Below are positions 28,834 through 37,204 of a stretch of 64,000 nt of DNA, one piece after another (within the stretch, counting starts at the first letter, position 1; every line of letters begins with the position of its first letter). Location: positions 535,001 to 599,000 of the forward strand of contig NZ_CP084911.1 of the NCBI RefSeq assembly GCF_020535245.1. The letters are read 5' to 3'. The stretch is from Asticcacaulis sp. AND118 (GTDB taxonomy: Bacteria; Pseudomonadota; Alphaproteobacteria; Caulobacterales; Caulobacteraceae). The notes below the pieces were generated by a model. The model was not told the DNA's origin. It did no database searches and saw only the letters and a list, made by a program, of their open reading frames with translations. A program made the position numbers and the translations under genes.

Positions 28834-29223
28834 TCAGGGGCGCAGGGGATAGGGCGACAGGGCGGCGCTCAGACGTCCGATGCTCACGGGTTTGGACACC
28901 TGACCGTCCATACCGGCGTCGAGACACAAATGCCGCTCGTCGATCAGACCCTGAGGCGTCAGGCCGATGACCACGACCGCCGGGATGAGCCGCTTGCGTT
29001 CCAGATCGCGGATTTGCCGTGTGGTGCCGAAGCCGTCCATGTCCGGCAGGTCGATGCTCAGAAGCACAACCGACGCCCCATCTGTCAGCAGGTATTCCAG
29101 CAGGGACTGGCTCGTGGTCACGACGTGGGACGTCAGGCCGAGATTGTCCAGCAGTGTAGAGATCAGGTCGGCGCTGGGCGGGTGCGGTTCGGCCAGCAGG
29201 ATCACGGGGGCGTCGGACGCCAT
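28834..29223 (-). CDS. Stand-alone response-regulator receiver protein
   Basis: A 129-aa CheY-like receiver domain without an output domain. An acidic residue near the N-terminus (AEPHP), the phospho-acceptor Asp in LSIDLPDMDGFG, and the conserved Lys in VSKPVS can be seen. The usual Thr/Ser switch position reads as VIGLTPQ. The start at 29223 (MASDAPVILLAEP) fits the fold better than the upstream start at 29322. No kinase gene is adjacent. It is divergent from the Crp/Fnr gene. Confidence 0.82.
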   Translation of the reverse strand: MASDAPVILLAEPHPPSADLISTLLDNLGLTSHVVTTSQSLLEYLLTDGASVVLLSIDLPDMDGFGTTRQIRDLERKRLIPAVVVIGLTPQGLIDERHLCLDAGMDGQVSKPVSIGRLSAALSPYPLRP

Positions 29224-29372
29224 GGACAGACCAGACCTTTCTATGGCCTTTTGGGGGAACGCGGTTTTATCGAAACCTTGCGACACTGTGCCTAGCCCGG
29301 CATGGCGGCATTGTATGTGCACTCGTACACATAGCTCCGTCAGATAGTTCCAAAAAACCGGTGGAGAAGAGC

Positions 29373-30125
29373 ATGGACGCAGCGCATCCCGAATTTGTCA
29401 GAAGCAACCTCCTGATGGCTCTGCGGCCGGCCGACCGCATGCGGTTGCAGGAGAAGATGGAGACTATCGAGGCCGGGCGCGGCACGGTGCTGTTCAACAA
29501 CGGGGATGTGGTGCGTCACGCCTGGTTCCCGCTGGGGGCGACGCTGGTCGGGTTCCGCGTGCTGCTCGACGACGGGCGCGGGGTGGAAACCGCGCTGGTC
29601 GGACGCGAGGGCGCGATCGGCGGCATCGTCAGTCAGGGTCGGCTCCCGGCCTTTTCCTGCGCCGAGGTGCAGTTTCCGGGCAAGCTGATGCGCATCGATC
29701 TGCAGGCCCTGGAAAAGTTGAAAACCGAATCCCTCACCCTGCGCTACTTCTTCGCCCGTTATGCCGACTGCCTGCTGGCGCAGGTGTTTCAATCGGTGGC
29801 CTGCAACGCCACCCACACGATCGAGCAGCGCGCGGCGCGCTGGCTGACCATGGCGCTCGACCGGACGGAGACCGCCACAATCCCGCTGACGCAGGATCAG
29901 TTGTCGTCTATGCTGGGGGTCGGGCGGGCCTATGTCAGCCGCGTGATGGGCGTACTGCAGCGCGACGGCCTGCTGGCGACCGTGCGCGGGCGGGTGGAAA
30001 TCCGTGATCCGGCCGGACTGAGGCAACGCGCCTGCGGCTGCGGGGCGCAGGTCCGGGCCCATTTCGACGAGGTGCTGGCGGGAGTCTATCCGTCGAGCGC
30101 AGACAATGAGGTTTCGGCCAAGTGA
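29373..30125 (+). CDS. Crp/Fnr family transcriptional regulator
   Basis: A 250-aa regulator with an N-terminal cyclic-nucleotide-binding-like beta-roll (~15-135) and a C-terminal winged helix-turn-helix (LTQDQLSSMLGVGRAYVSRVMGVLQRDGLL). The N-terminal Fnr iron-sulfur cysteines are absent; a small Cys cluster, ACGCGAQ, lies near the C-terminus. GGAG lies 7 bases before the ATG at 29373. The stop overlaps the maiA start (GTGA), so the two are translationally coupled and the regulator may respond to tyrosine or redox status. Confidence 0.9.
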   Translation: MDAAHPEFVRSNLLMALRPADRMRLQEKMETIEAGRGTVLFNNGDVVRHAWFPLGATLVGFRVLLDDGRGVETALVGREGAIGGIVSQGRLPAFSCAEVQFPGKLMRIDLQALEKLKTESLTLRYFFARYADCLLAQVFQSVACNATHTIEQRAARWLTMALDRTETATIPLTQDQLSSMLGVGRAYVSRVMGVLQRDGLLATVRGRVEIRDPAGLRQRACGCGAQVRAHFDEVLAGVYPSSADNEVSAK

Positions 30126-30751
30126 AATTGCACGGCTATTTCCGTTCTTCCGCCGCCTGGCGCGTGCGTATCGCTCTGGCGCTGAAAGGCCTGTCCTGCG
30201 ATCAGGTCGCGGTGCATCTGCGCCACGGCGATCAGCGTGCGCCGGCCTATCTGAAGATCAATCCGCAGGGGCTGGTCCCGGCGCTGGAAACCGATGACGG
30301 GGACATTCTCACCCAGTCTTTGGCCATCTGCGAATATCTCGATGAGATACAGGCGGAGCCCTTACTGCTGCCCGGCACAGCGCTGGAACGGGCGCGTATC
30401 CGCGCCTTCGCCTACGCCATCGCCTGCGAAATCCATCCGTTGCAGAACCTGCGCGTGCTCAACCGCCTCAAGGCGCTGGGGCAGGACGAAGACGGGGTAA
30501 AGGCCTGGGCGCGCGAGACGATCGCCACGGGCTTCGACGCCTGCGAGGCGCTGCTGGAGGGACAGGCCGGGCCCTACTGCTTCGGGGGGCAGATAACGCT
30601 GGCCGATGTGTTTCTGGTGCCGCAGATGGCCAATGCCCGGCGCTTCGGCGTCGAGCTGCGCTGGCCGCGCCTGCACGACGCCGAGGTCGCGTGTCTCGAC
30701 CACGAGGCGTTCAGCGTAACGCACCCGGATCTGCAATGGGATGCGGAGTAA
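30122..30751 (+). CDS. maiA: Maleylacetoacetate isomerase (zeta-class GST)
   Basis: A 209-aa glutathione S-transferase of the zeta class. It isomerises maleylacetoacetate to fumarylacetoacetate, the step between HmgA and FahA. The family motif SSAAWRVRIAL at ~9-19, with catalytic Ser residues, the NPQGLVPAL turn and the QSLAICEYLDE glutathione site are present. The GTG start overlaps the regulator's stop codon. It is 5.6 kb from hppD and on the other strand, so the pathway is split over two transcripts. Confidence 0.92.
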   Translation: MKLHGYFRSSAAWRVRIALALKGLSCDQVAVHLRHGDQRAPAYLKINPQGLVPALETDDGDILTQSLAICEYLDEIQAEPLLLPGTALERARIRAFAYAIACEIHPLQNLRVLNRLKALGQDEDGVKAWARETIATGFDACEALLEGQAGPYCFGGQITLADVFLVPQMANARRFGVELRWPRLHDAEVACLDHEAFSVTHPDLQWDAE

Positions 30752-30754
30752 TCT

Positions 30755-31972
30755 TCAGGCCGGATTGCTGTAGAGCCGGCCCTTTTCGGCCACAGCGATG
30801 ATGGCGATGGCGGTCAGGCCGAGCCCCAGCGACGCCAGCGGCAGCAACCATACGCCGCCGGACCAGAACTGACCGATCCACGCCCCGATCAGGCCACCGC
30901 CGACCATCGACAGCACGCCCTGCAGCGACGCGGCGGTGCCGGCGACGTGGCCGACCTTTTCCATGGCGATGGCGGTGAAGTTCGAGGTGCACATGGCCAT
31001 GCACATCATGGTCAGGCCCTGCAGGACGGTGAAGCTGATCAGGGTCTCGTAACCCAGCAAAGCCCAGACGACGTGGATGCTCGACAGCACGATCAGGGCG
31101 GTGAGCGAACGATGCGACATGCCGCGCGTCCCCAGCCGCTCGACCAGCTTGATATTGGTGAAGGCGCCCACCGCCATGGCCCCGGCGCACAGGGCGAAGA
31201 CGAGGCCGAGATAGCCGGGCTGATGGAAAACCTCTTCGAAAATTTGCGGCATCATCGACAGGTAGCACAGGATCATAGCCGTCATTACCGTCACGGCCAG
31301 TCCGTAACCGAGCGAAGTGCGCTCGGATGCGATATAGCCGGCGACGCGCAGGAACTTGCCCGGTGAGGGGGCGAAGCGTTGATCTGCCGGCAGGGTTTCG
31401 GGCAGGCGCAGCCACACCCACAGGAAGACCAGAAGCCCCGCTACGGTCAGCATGAAGAAGATGCCGCGCCACGGAAAGCCCAGCATGATCAACTGGCCCA
31501 GGCTGGGGGCCATGATCGGCACGGCGAGGAAGATGACGTGCGAGGTGGACAGCACCTTGGCCATGCGCGCGCCGGAATAGAGGTCGCGGATGGCCGAGCG
31601 CGGGATGACATTGGCCGAGGCCGCCGCTACGCCCTGAAAGAAGCGCAGCAGGATCATGTGCTCAAGATCGGTGACCAGCGACACGGTCAGCGACAGAAGC
31701 ACGTAGAGGGTCAGACCGCCCAGCAGCACGCGCCGGCGCCCCAGCCAGTCGGAAAGCGTGCCGCAGATGAATTGTCCGATGCCGATGCCCATGAAGAAGA
31801 TCGAGATGATCAACTGCATGCGGTTGGCGTTGCTGATGCCGAAGTCCGCCGCCATCGCCGGCAGGGCGGGCAGCATGGTGTCCACGCTCAGCGCCGTCGC
31901 GGCCATGCAGGCGGCGATGATGGCGACGAATTCGGGGAACGGCGGGATGTCCTTCGGGGGGAGCTTGAACAT
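30755..31972 (-). CDS. Bcr/CflA family multidrug MFS transporter
   Basis: A 405-aa protein with about 12 membrane segments, DHA1 subgroup. Family features are DTMLPALPAMAADF in helix 1, the motif-A region GTLSDWLGRRRVLLGG, RFFQGVAAASANVIPRSAIRDLY and the C-motif-like VPIMAPSLGQLI. It is probably a proton-driven exporter of small toxic compounds. The ATG at 31972 is favoured over the longer frame at 32032. It is convergent with maiA, with 3 bases between stops. Confidence 0.9.
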   Translation of the reverse strand: MFKLPPKDIPPFPEFVAIIAACMAATALSVDTMLPALPAMAADFGISNANRMQLIISIFFMGIGIGQFICGTLSDWLGRRRVLLGGLTLYVLLSLTVSLVTDLEHMILLRFFQGVAAASANVIPRSAIRDLYSGARMAKVLSTSHVIFLAVPIMAPSLGQLIMLGFPWRGIFFMLTVAGLLVFLWVWLRLPETLPADQRFAPSPGKFLRVAGYIASERTSLGYGLAVTVMTAMILCYLSMMPQIFEEVFHQPGYLGLVFALCAGAMAVGAFTNIKLVERLGTRGMSHRSLTALIVLSSIHVVWALLGYETLISFTVLQGLTMMCMAMCTSNFTAIAMEKVGHVAGTAASLQGVLSMVGGGLIGAWIGQFWSGGVWLLPLASLGLGLTAIAIIAVAEKGRLYSNPA

Positions 31973-32094
31973 GACGGGCCCCCTATACCTCCCGAAGGTT
32001 ACGAAAGGAACGGTTAGTTTGAGAAAACCCATACCTCAGGAAAATGGGCTTCAGGAAAATTGGCCTTCAGGGCGATCTATGCCACACTGTGGGA

Positions 32095-32712
32095 ATGCAA
32101 TCCAAAGACATGGCGCTGATCCTGCTGGCCGCCGGACGGTCCCGGCGCTTCGACGACGAAGACAAGCTGATGGCCGATCTGGGGGGGCGGCCGCTGGGGC
32201 TGCACGCGGCCCGGCGGCTGTCCGCGCGCCTGTGGCAGCGCAAGCTGGCGATGGTGGGATCGGAGGGCCTGCGTCCGCAACTGGAAGCGCTGGGCTTCGA
32301 GACACTGACGCCCGCAGCGGGAAATGCCGGGATGGGCGACAATCTGGCTCTGGCGGCAAACTATCTGAGCGGCGGCGACGGGGCGCTGGTCTGTCTGGCC
32401 GACATGCCGTTCGTGCCCTTGACGCAGGTCGAGGCGCTGTTGTCGCGCCTCAACGGAAGTGCAAGCATCGCCATCAGCGCGACGGGCGGCCTCAAAAGTC
32501 CGCCGGTCGCCTTCGGTTCCGCGTACTTCAAGGCCTTGCAATCGTTATCGGGCGACGAAGGGGCGCGACGGATCATCGCCGCGAACCCCGTTGAAACAGC
32601 GGTGGTGGAAACCACCGCAGGGGCCCTGTTCGATATCGATACGCCGGACGATCTGGCGGCGGCGCGCAAACTGTGGTCTGGTATCCAGACATCATTCCAG
32701 GGCGGGGCATAG
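32095..32712 (+). CDS. Molybdenum cofactor cytidylyltransferase-like nucleotidyltransferase (MocA type)
   Basis: A 205-aa NTP-transferase domain protein with the N-terminal nucleotide-binding loop [16 protein letters not shown] and the metal-site region [10 protein letters not shown]. MocA-type enzymes add CMP to the molybdenum cofactor for xanthine-dehydrogenase-family enzymes, which fits the dehydrogenase encoded 43 bases downstream. The start is uncertain: the ATG at 32095 is chosen by fold, with a weak GTGGGA site, and an ATG at 32110 is possible. Confidence 0.82.
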   Translation: MQSKDMALILLAAGRSRRFDDEDKLMADLGGRPLGLHAARRLSARLWQRKLAMVGSEGLRPQLEALGFETLTPAAGNAGMGDNLALAANYLSGGDGALVCLADMPFVPLTQVEALLSRLNGSASIAISATGGLKSPPVAFGSAYFKALQSLSGDEGARRIIAANPVETAVVETTAGALFDIDTPDDLAAARKLWSGIQTSFQGGA

Positions 32713-32755
32713 CCTGCCCGTTTACACACCATCGGATAATTCAGGGGAGGCTGCC

Positions 32756-33229
32756 TTGAAGTTCAGCATCAATGGTAAGGCGTACGAACAGGATCTGCCC
32801 GAAGACATGCCGCTCCTGTGGGCGTTGCGTGACGAATTCGGTTTGGTCGGCACCAAGTTCGGCTGCGGCGTCGCCCAGTGCGGGGCCTGTACGGTGCATG
32901 TGGACGGGACGCCGGTGCGCGCCTGCATCACGCCCGTCGGCTCCGTCGAAGGCAGCGCGGTGACCACAATCGAGGGCATAGGGGCAACGAAGGAAGGCAA
33001 GGCGCTGCAGGCGGCCTGGCTTGAGGTCGACGTCATGCAGTGCGGCTATTGTCAGGCGGGGCAGATCATGAGCGCCGCGGCCCTGCTGAAAGGCACGCCC
33101 AAACCGACCGATGAGGATATCGATGCGGCCATGGACGGCAATCTGTGCCGCTGCGCCACCTATACCCGCATCCGCTCGGCCATCAAGAAGGCGGCGGGCG
33201 TGGCCCTGACCGATACGCGGGAGGTATGA
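32756..33229 (+). CDS. (2Fe-2S)-binding subunit, isoquinoline 1-oxidoreductase alpha type
   Basis: A 157-aa small subunit with two [2Fe-2S] clusters. The plant-type ferredoxin domain has Cys37, Cys42, Cys45 and Cys57 ([16 protein letters not shown] and ACI). The helical domain has CGYCQAG and CRCATY. It passes electrons from the molybdenum centre of the large subunit. The start is a TTG at 32756, supported by GGGGAGG six bases upstream; no ATG fits the family N-terminus. It is followed directly by the large-subunit gene. Confidence 0.93.
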   Translation: MKFSINGKAYEQDLPEDMPLLWALRDEFGLVGTKFGCGVAQCGACTVHVDGTPVRACITPVGSVEGSAVTTIEGIGATKEGKALQAAWLEVDVMQCGYCQAGQIMSAAALLKGTPKPTDEDIDAAMDGNLCRCATYTRIRSAIKKAAGVALTDTREV

Positions 33230-33231
33230 TC

Positions 33232-35421
33232 ATGAACGATATCAAGCTTTCACGCCGCCTGTTCGTGTCCGCCGGTCTGCTGGCCGGGGGCGGCTTCGTT
33301 CTGGGCTTCGGCGCGTCGCCGTCCGAGGCGCAGTCCGCCGCCGCGCAACTGACCGACTATGTGGCCGTCGCCGCCGACGGGACCGTGACCATCCGCGCCA
33401 AGAACCCGGAGGTGGGCCAGGGCGTCAAGACCATGCTGCCGATGATCATCGCCGAGGAGATGGAGGTCGACTGGGCGCAGGTGAAGGTCGAAACCGCGCC
33501 GCTCAATGAAAAGGCCTACGGGCCGCAGTTCGCGGGCGGCTCGATGACCACGCCGATGAACTACGACAATATGCGCCGGGCCGGCGCGGCGGTGCGCGCC
33601 ATGTTCGTGCAAGCCGGGGCGCAGGCGCTGAATGTGCCGGCGGGCGAACTGACGGCCTCCAGAGGCGAGGTGATTCATAAGCCGACCGGCAAGCGCATCG
33701 GCTACGGCAAGCTGGCGGCAGCGGCGGCCAAGGTGTCCGTGCCGGACCTGACGACGGTGGCGCTGAAGGACCCCAAGACCTTTACCCTGATCGGGCAATT
33801 CAAAGGCGGCGTCGACAGCCCGAAAATCGTCAGGGGTGAGCCCATCTTCGGCATCGATACCGTTGTGCCGGGCATGAAATACGCCGTACTGGCCAAGCCG
33901 CCGGTCTATGGTGCGAAATTCAGATCGGCCAATCTGGACGCCGTGCGCAAGCTGCCCGGCGTGACGCAGGTGTTCACCCTGGAAGGTAAGGGCGATTTCC
34001 ACGGCCTGCAGGACTGCGTGGCTATCGTCGCCGACAAGTGGTGGTACGCCAAGACGGCGCGCGATCAGCTTGAGGTCGTCTGGGACGAAAGCATAGGCAC
34101 GCCGCACGACACGGCGACCTATGACGCGCAGGCAGCGAAGCTGCTGCCCGGCGAAGGCGAAGCCGTCCGCACCAAGGGCGACGTGAAGGCGGCGCTGATT
34201 GCGGCGAGCCAGACCATCGAGGCCGTTTACGAGACGCCCTTCATTCCGCACGTGCCGCTTGAGCCGCAGAACTGCACGGCGAAGGTGACCGCGGACGGCA
34301 TCGAAATCTGGGCTCCGACCCAATTGCCCGGCGGTGGCCGGCGTCTGGTGTCGCAGGCCCTGGGCATACCCGAAGAGAAGATCACCGTGCACATGATCCG
34401 CGGTGGCGGTGGATTCGGGCGGCGGCTGGAAAACGACTACATGCTCGAAGCGGCCGCCGTGGCGCAGAAGGCCGGCGTGCCGGTCAAGCTGTTGTGGACG
34501 CGCGAAGACGATATCGCCTACGACTATTTCCGCCCCGGCAACTATCATCGCCTGCAGGCCGGTCTGGACAAGGCGGGCGGGCTGACGGCCTATCGCGCCC
34601 ATGGCGTGACCTTCGGGCGCGACGGCAAGCCGGCGCAGGGCGCGGGCATCACGCCCGACGGCTTCGCCCAGATGACGGTCGCCAACTATCAGTTGGAGCA
34701 GTCGCTGATCGAGACCCTGATCCCGACCGGCTATCTGCGCGCGCCGTCGTCCAATTCGCTGGCCTATGTCCACGAATGCTTCCTCGATGAGGTGGCGCAC
34801 GCGACGGACAAGGACCCGCTCGATTTCCGTCTGCAACTGGTCGAAGACGCGCTGAAAGCGTCTGCGGAGGCCCCGAAAGACGGGCGGGCCGCGGCCTACG
34901 ACCTGAAGCGCATCAAGACCGTGCTGGAGACGCTGAAAATCCGTTCGGGCTGGGGTCAGACGAAGCCTAAACCGGGCGAAGGCTTCGGCGTGGCGACCTA
35001 TTTCAGCCATCGCGGCTACTTTGCCGAGGTGGCCAAGGTGCGCGTCACCCCGCAAGGCGAATGGCGGGTGCTTAAGGTCTGGGTGGTCGGCGATGTCGGT
35101 TCGCAGATCATCAATCCGGCGGGCGCGATCAATCAGGTCGAGGGCTCGGTCATCGACGGCATCGGCGAACTGCGTCAGTTGATCACCTTCGAGAAGGGCC
35201 GCGCCGTGCAGAGCAACTTCCACGACGTGCCGCTGATGCGCATGTCCGAAGCGCCGCGCATCGACACCCACTTTATCCTCAGCGACAACCCGCCGACGGG
35301 ATTGGGCGAGCCGGCCCTGCCGCCGGTCATCCCTGCCGTGTGCAACGCCATTTTCGCCGCCACCGGCGTGCGGGTGCGCAAACTGCCGCTGACGACGGAA
35401 GCGCTGGCAAAAAAGGCGTGA
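33232..35421 (+). CDS. Molybdopterin-binding subunit, isoquinoline 1-oxidoreductase beta type
   Basis: A 729-aa catalytic subunit of the xanthine oxidase superfamily, of the IorB-like group with an internally rearranged molybdopterin domain. The N-terminus carries a twin-arginine signal (SRRLFVSAGLLAGGGFVLG), implying folded export. Cofactor regions include KNPEVGQGVKTMLP, GGGGFGRRLENDY and GEPALPPVIPAVCNA, where the last Glu is the likely catalytic base. The small subunit lacks its own signal and probably travels as a partner. The substrate (aldehyde or N-heterocycle) is not determined. Start: GGGAGG lies 7 bases before the ATG at 33232. Confidence 0.9.
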   Translation: MNDIKLSRRLFVSAGLLAGGGFVLGFGASPSEAQSAAAQLTDYVAVAADGTVTIRAKNPEVGQGVKTMLPMIIAEEMEVDWAQVKVETAPLNEKAYGPQFAGGSMTTPMNYDNMRRAGAAVRAMFVQAGAQALNVPAGELTASRGEVIHKPTGKRIGYGKLAAAAAKVSVPDLTTVALKDPKTFTLIGQFKGGVDSPKIVRGEPIFGIDTVVPGMKYAVLAKPPVYGAKFRSANLDAVRKLPGVTQVFTLEGKGDFHGLQDCVAIVADKWWYAKTARDQLEVVWDESIGTPHDTATYDAQAAKLLPGEGEAVRTKGDVKAALIAASQTIEAVYETPFIPHVPLEPQNCTAKVTADGIEIWAPTQLPGGGRRLVSQALGIPEEKITVHMIRGGGGFGRRLENDYMLEAAAVAQKAGVPVKLLWTREDDIAYDYFRPGNYHRLQAGLDKAGGLTAYRAHGVTFGRDGKPAQGAGITPDGFAQMTVANYQLEQSLIETLIPTGYLRAPSSNSLAYVHECFLDEVAHATDKDPLDFRLQLVEDALKASAEAPKDGRAAAYDLKRIKTVLETLKIRSGWGQTKPKPGEGFGVATYFSHRGYFAEVAKVRVTPQGEWRVLKVWVVGDVGSQIINPAGAINQVEGSVIDGIGELRQLITFEKGRAVQSNFHDVPLMRMSEAPRIDTHFILSDNPPTGLGEPALPPVIPAVCNAIFAATGVRVRKLPLTTEALAKKA

Positions 35422-36326
35422 GCGACGTTCTGGACATCGCCGTCCCGCACTATGTCGACTATGTGCTCGATGATCTGTGGGCCTGGCGGCGCGAAGGGTT
35501 GGAGACCGCGCTTCTGACGCTTGTGGGCGTGGACGGTTCGTCGCCACGCCCGCTGGGCAGTCAGATCGCGGTGGCCAGTGACGGGCGCGCGATCGGAGCC
35601 ATCACCGGCGGCTGCGCCGAACAGGCGCTGGTGCGCGATGCGCTGGCGGCCATGGCGCGCGGGCGCAACCATGTCGAACTCTATGGTGAAGGTTCGCGTT
35701 TCCGCGACATCGTGCTGCCGTGCGGATCGGGCATCCATGTTTGCTTTGACGTGACCTTACCCGACGACACGCTGAGGCAACTGGTCGTCGCGCGGCGTGA
35801 GCGGCGCGAAGCCGTCTATGCCTGCGAAGGGTCTGAGGGGCGGTTCCTACGGCCATACCAGCCTCAACCGCGTCTGCTGCTGGCCGGGCAGGGCGCGATC
35901 GTGCCGGTTCTGGCCGGTATGGCGCGTCTGAGCGAGTTTGCGGTGACGGTGGTGTCGCCGGACGAGACGACGCGCGAGCGCACCGCCGCCGATCTGATCC
36001 TGCCGCTGCGGCCGGGGATGGATTGGGAGGCGGCGTTGGTCGATGAGGCCACGGCGGTGGTTAGCCTGTTCCACGATCACGACTACGAACCGGATATACT
36101 CGCCGCGGCGTTGCGCTCTCAGGCCTTCTATATCGGCGCGCTGGGCAGCCGCCGCACCCACACCCGGCGTATCGAAACGCTGCGGGCGCAGGGCTGGCCG
36201 GAGACGCAGACCGCGCGCATCCACGGGCCGGTGGGTCTCGACATAGGCGCGAAGACCCCGCCGGAAATCGCCCTGTCGATCATGGGGGATGTCGTCAGGG
36301 CTTGGCGAGTTGGGGCGGTGTCCTGA
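35418..36326 (+). CDS. XdhC family molybdoenzyme maturation protein
   Basis: A 302-aa protein with an N-terminal XdhC/CoxI domain (GSSPRPLGSQIAV, ITGGCAEQALV, LPCGSGIHV) and a C-terminal Rossmann domain (LLLAGQGAIVPVLAGMA, YIGALGSRRTHTRR, IHGPVGLDIGAKTPPEIALSI). XdhC proteins bind the cofactor, promote its sulfuration and insert it into xanthine-oxidase-family enzymes. The GTG start overlaps the large subunit's stop (GTGA), so it belongs to that operon and matures that enzyme. Confidence 0.92.
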   Translation: MSDVLDIAVPHYVDYVLDDLWAWRREGLETALLTLVGVDGSSPRPLGSQIAVASDGRAIGAITGGCAEQALVRDALAAMARGRNHVELYGEGSRFRDIVLPCGSGIHVCFDVTLPDDTLRQLVVARRERREAVYACEGSEGRFLRPYQPQPRLLLAGQGAIVPVLAGMARLSEFAVTVVSPDETTRERTAADLILPLRPGMDWEAALVDEATAVVSLFHDHDYEPDILAAALRSQAFYIGALGSRRTHTRRIETLRAQGWPETQTARIHGPVGLDIGAKTPPEIALSIMGDVVRAWRVGAVS

Positions 36327-36329
36327 GCT

Positions 36330-36704
36330 TTAATTGGCCTTCAGATAGGCAATGATGTCGGCGCGCTTCTTGGCGTCCTTGGTCGGGGCCATGGCCATGG
36401 TGTTGCCGGGCACGGCAGCCTTCGGATCGCTCAGGAACCTGTCCAGTTGCGCCTCGCTCCAGGCGGGGGCGGCCTTCATGGCGGCGGAATATTTGAACTT
36501 GGCGTCATTGGTGCCGGCCTTCTTGCCGACCACGCCGGCCAGAGACGGACCGATGCCTGTGGCGCTCGGCTTGACCGAATGGCACGACATGCAGGCCCCG
36601 AAGGCCTTCTTGCCGGCGACGGCGTCCTGAGCCTGTGCGGGCGTGACGCAGGCGACAAGTATTAGCGCGCCGGCAAGCGGTTTGAAATTGAGACGTTTAG
36701 ACAT
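36330..36704 (-). CDS. Periplasmic class I cytochrome c
   Basis: A 124-aa protein with a signal peptide (~1-26, ending AQAQ), one heme-binding site CMSCH, and a C-terminal methionine region (PGNTMAMAP) that supplies the sixth ligand. This is the c2/c-550 pattern. It is convergent with the molybdenum-enzyme operon, 3 bases from its end. It could accept electrons from that exported enzyme, though the genes are not co-transcribed. AGGA before the ATG at 36704 favours that start over 36710. Confidence 0.92.
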   Translation of the reverse strand: MSKRLNFKPLAGALILVACVTPAQAQDAVAGKKAFGACMSCHSVKPSATGIGPSLAGVVGKKAGTNDAKFKYSAAMKAAPAWSEAQLDRFLSDPKAAVPGNTMAMAPTKDAKKRADIIAYLKAN

Positions 36705-36809
36705 GGCCATCCTGTGGGGTGAGGGCGGTTTCAGACCTATGTCTAAAAGGGCGTGGCGAAGTCGTAAACCCTGAAATCGACTTCACAGTAAAGCGAGGGC
36801 CAAACGCAA

Positions 36810-36836
36810 GAAAGGCCCCTTAAAAAGGGGCCTTTC
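36810..36836 (-). terminator. Hairpin following the ten-codon ORF
   Basis: Perfect stem GAAAGGCCCCTT / AAGGGGCCTTTC with a 3-nt loop. On the minus strand it lies 19 bases after the stop codon of the ten-codon ORF and before the cytochrome c start, so it isolates the two. The T run on the minus strand is short. Confidence 0.8.
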
Positions 36837-36855
36837 TAAAGAGTTATGGCAGGTT

Positions 36856-36888
36856 TTAGAAACCGTAGCCGAACAGCCAATCCCACAT
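36856..36888 (-). CDS. Possible micropeptide MWDWLFGYGF
   Basis: Ten codons from ATG to TAA, too short for ordinary gene calling. It has GTGAGG six bases before the ATG, a terminator 19 bases after the stop, and its own upstream region with TATATA at 36899-36904 and an ATGGTTAA (TTAACCAT on the minus strand) half-site at 36936-36943. The peptide is very hydrophobic and aromatic (two Trp, two Phe, one Tyr), suggesting membrane association or a leader role. I do not recognise it. It could also be a leader within a small regulatory RNA. Confidence 0.5.
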   Translation of the reverse strand: MWDWLFGYGF

Positions 36889-37146
36889 GATATGCCTCAC
36901 TATATACGCTCAAACAGCCCTATCGCTGTGAGAGTATGGTTAACATTTTCTAATATGGTTTACAAGCATTAACCAAGATTTTTTACGCGAGATTAACCCG
37001 CTTTTTCGCGCTACGGACGAAATTCACAATGAAATCAAGATGAGGACGGAATCGAAAGCGCGACACTACGCCGCTATGCCTGACGCCAAAGGTTAAAAAG
37101 GTCCGTTGCGGTTTAAAACCATGTCTAACGCGCAGGCACGTAAGTA
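36889..37146. other. Intergenic region upstream of the ten-codon ORF
   Basis: About 260 AT-richer bases with no longer reading frame of substance. TTAACC half-sites lie at 36970-36975 and 36992-36997, and TTAACCAT on the minus strand at 36936-36943. This motif is a CtrA half-site in Caulobacterales. An imperfect inverted repeat (CTCAAACAGC / GCTGTGAG) at about 36909-36931 would form a hairpin in the micropeptide leader. Confidence 0.5.
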
Positions 37147-37177
37147 AAAAAGACCCGCTGCCGGGCGGCAACGGGTC
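37147..37177 (-). terminator. Rho-independent terminator after CHASE2-EAL gene
   Basis: Stem GACCCG-C-TGCC / GGCA-A-CGGGTC at 37152-37177, followed on the minus strand by a run of T residues. It lies about 27 bases past the gene's stop. Confidence 0.85.
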
Positions 37178-37204
37178 AAAATAATGACGTTACGTAAACT
37201 TTTG

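Noticed and set aside
33250-35547. 765-codon minus-strand frame antisense to the molybdenum subunit
   Set aside because: Shadow of a conserved gene; composition rich in Arg, His and Gly and no recognisable domain.
36720-37000. Exact CtrA full site (TTAA-N7-TTAA)
   Set aside because: Only half-sites are found; the nearest pair has a 6-base spacer and a mismatch.
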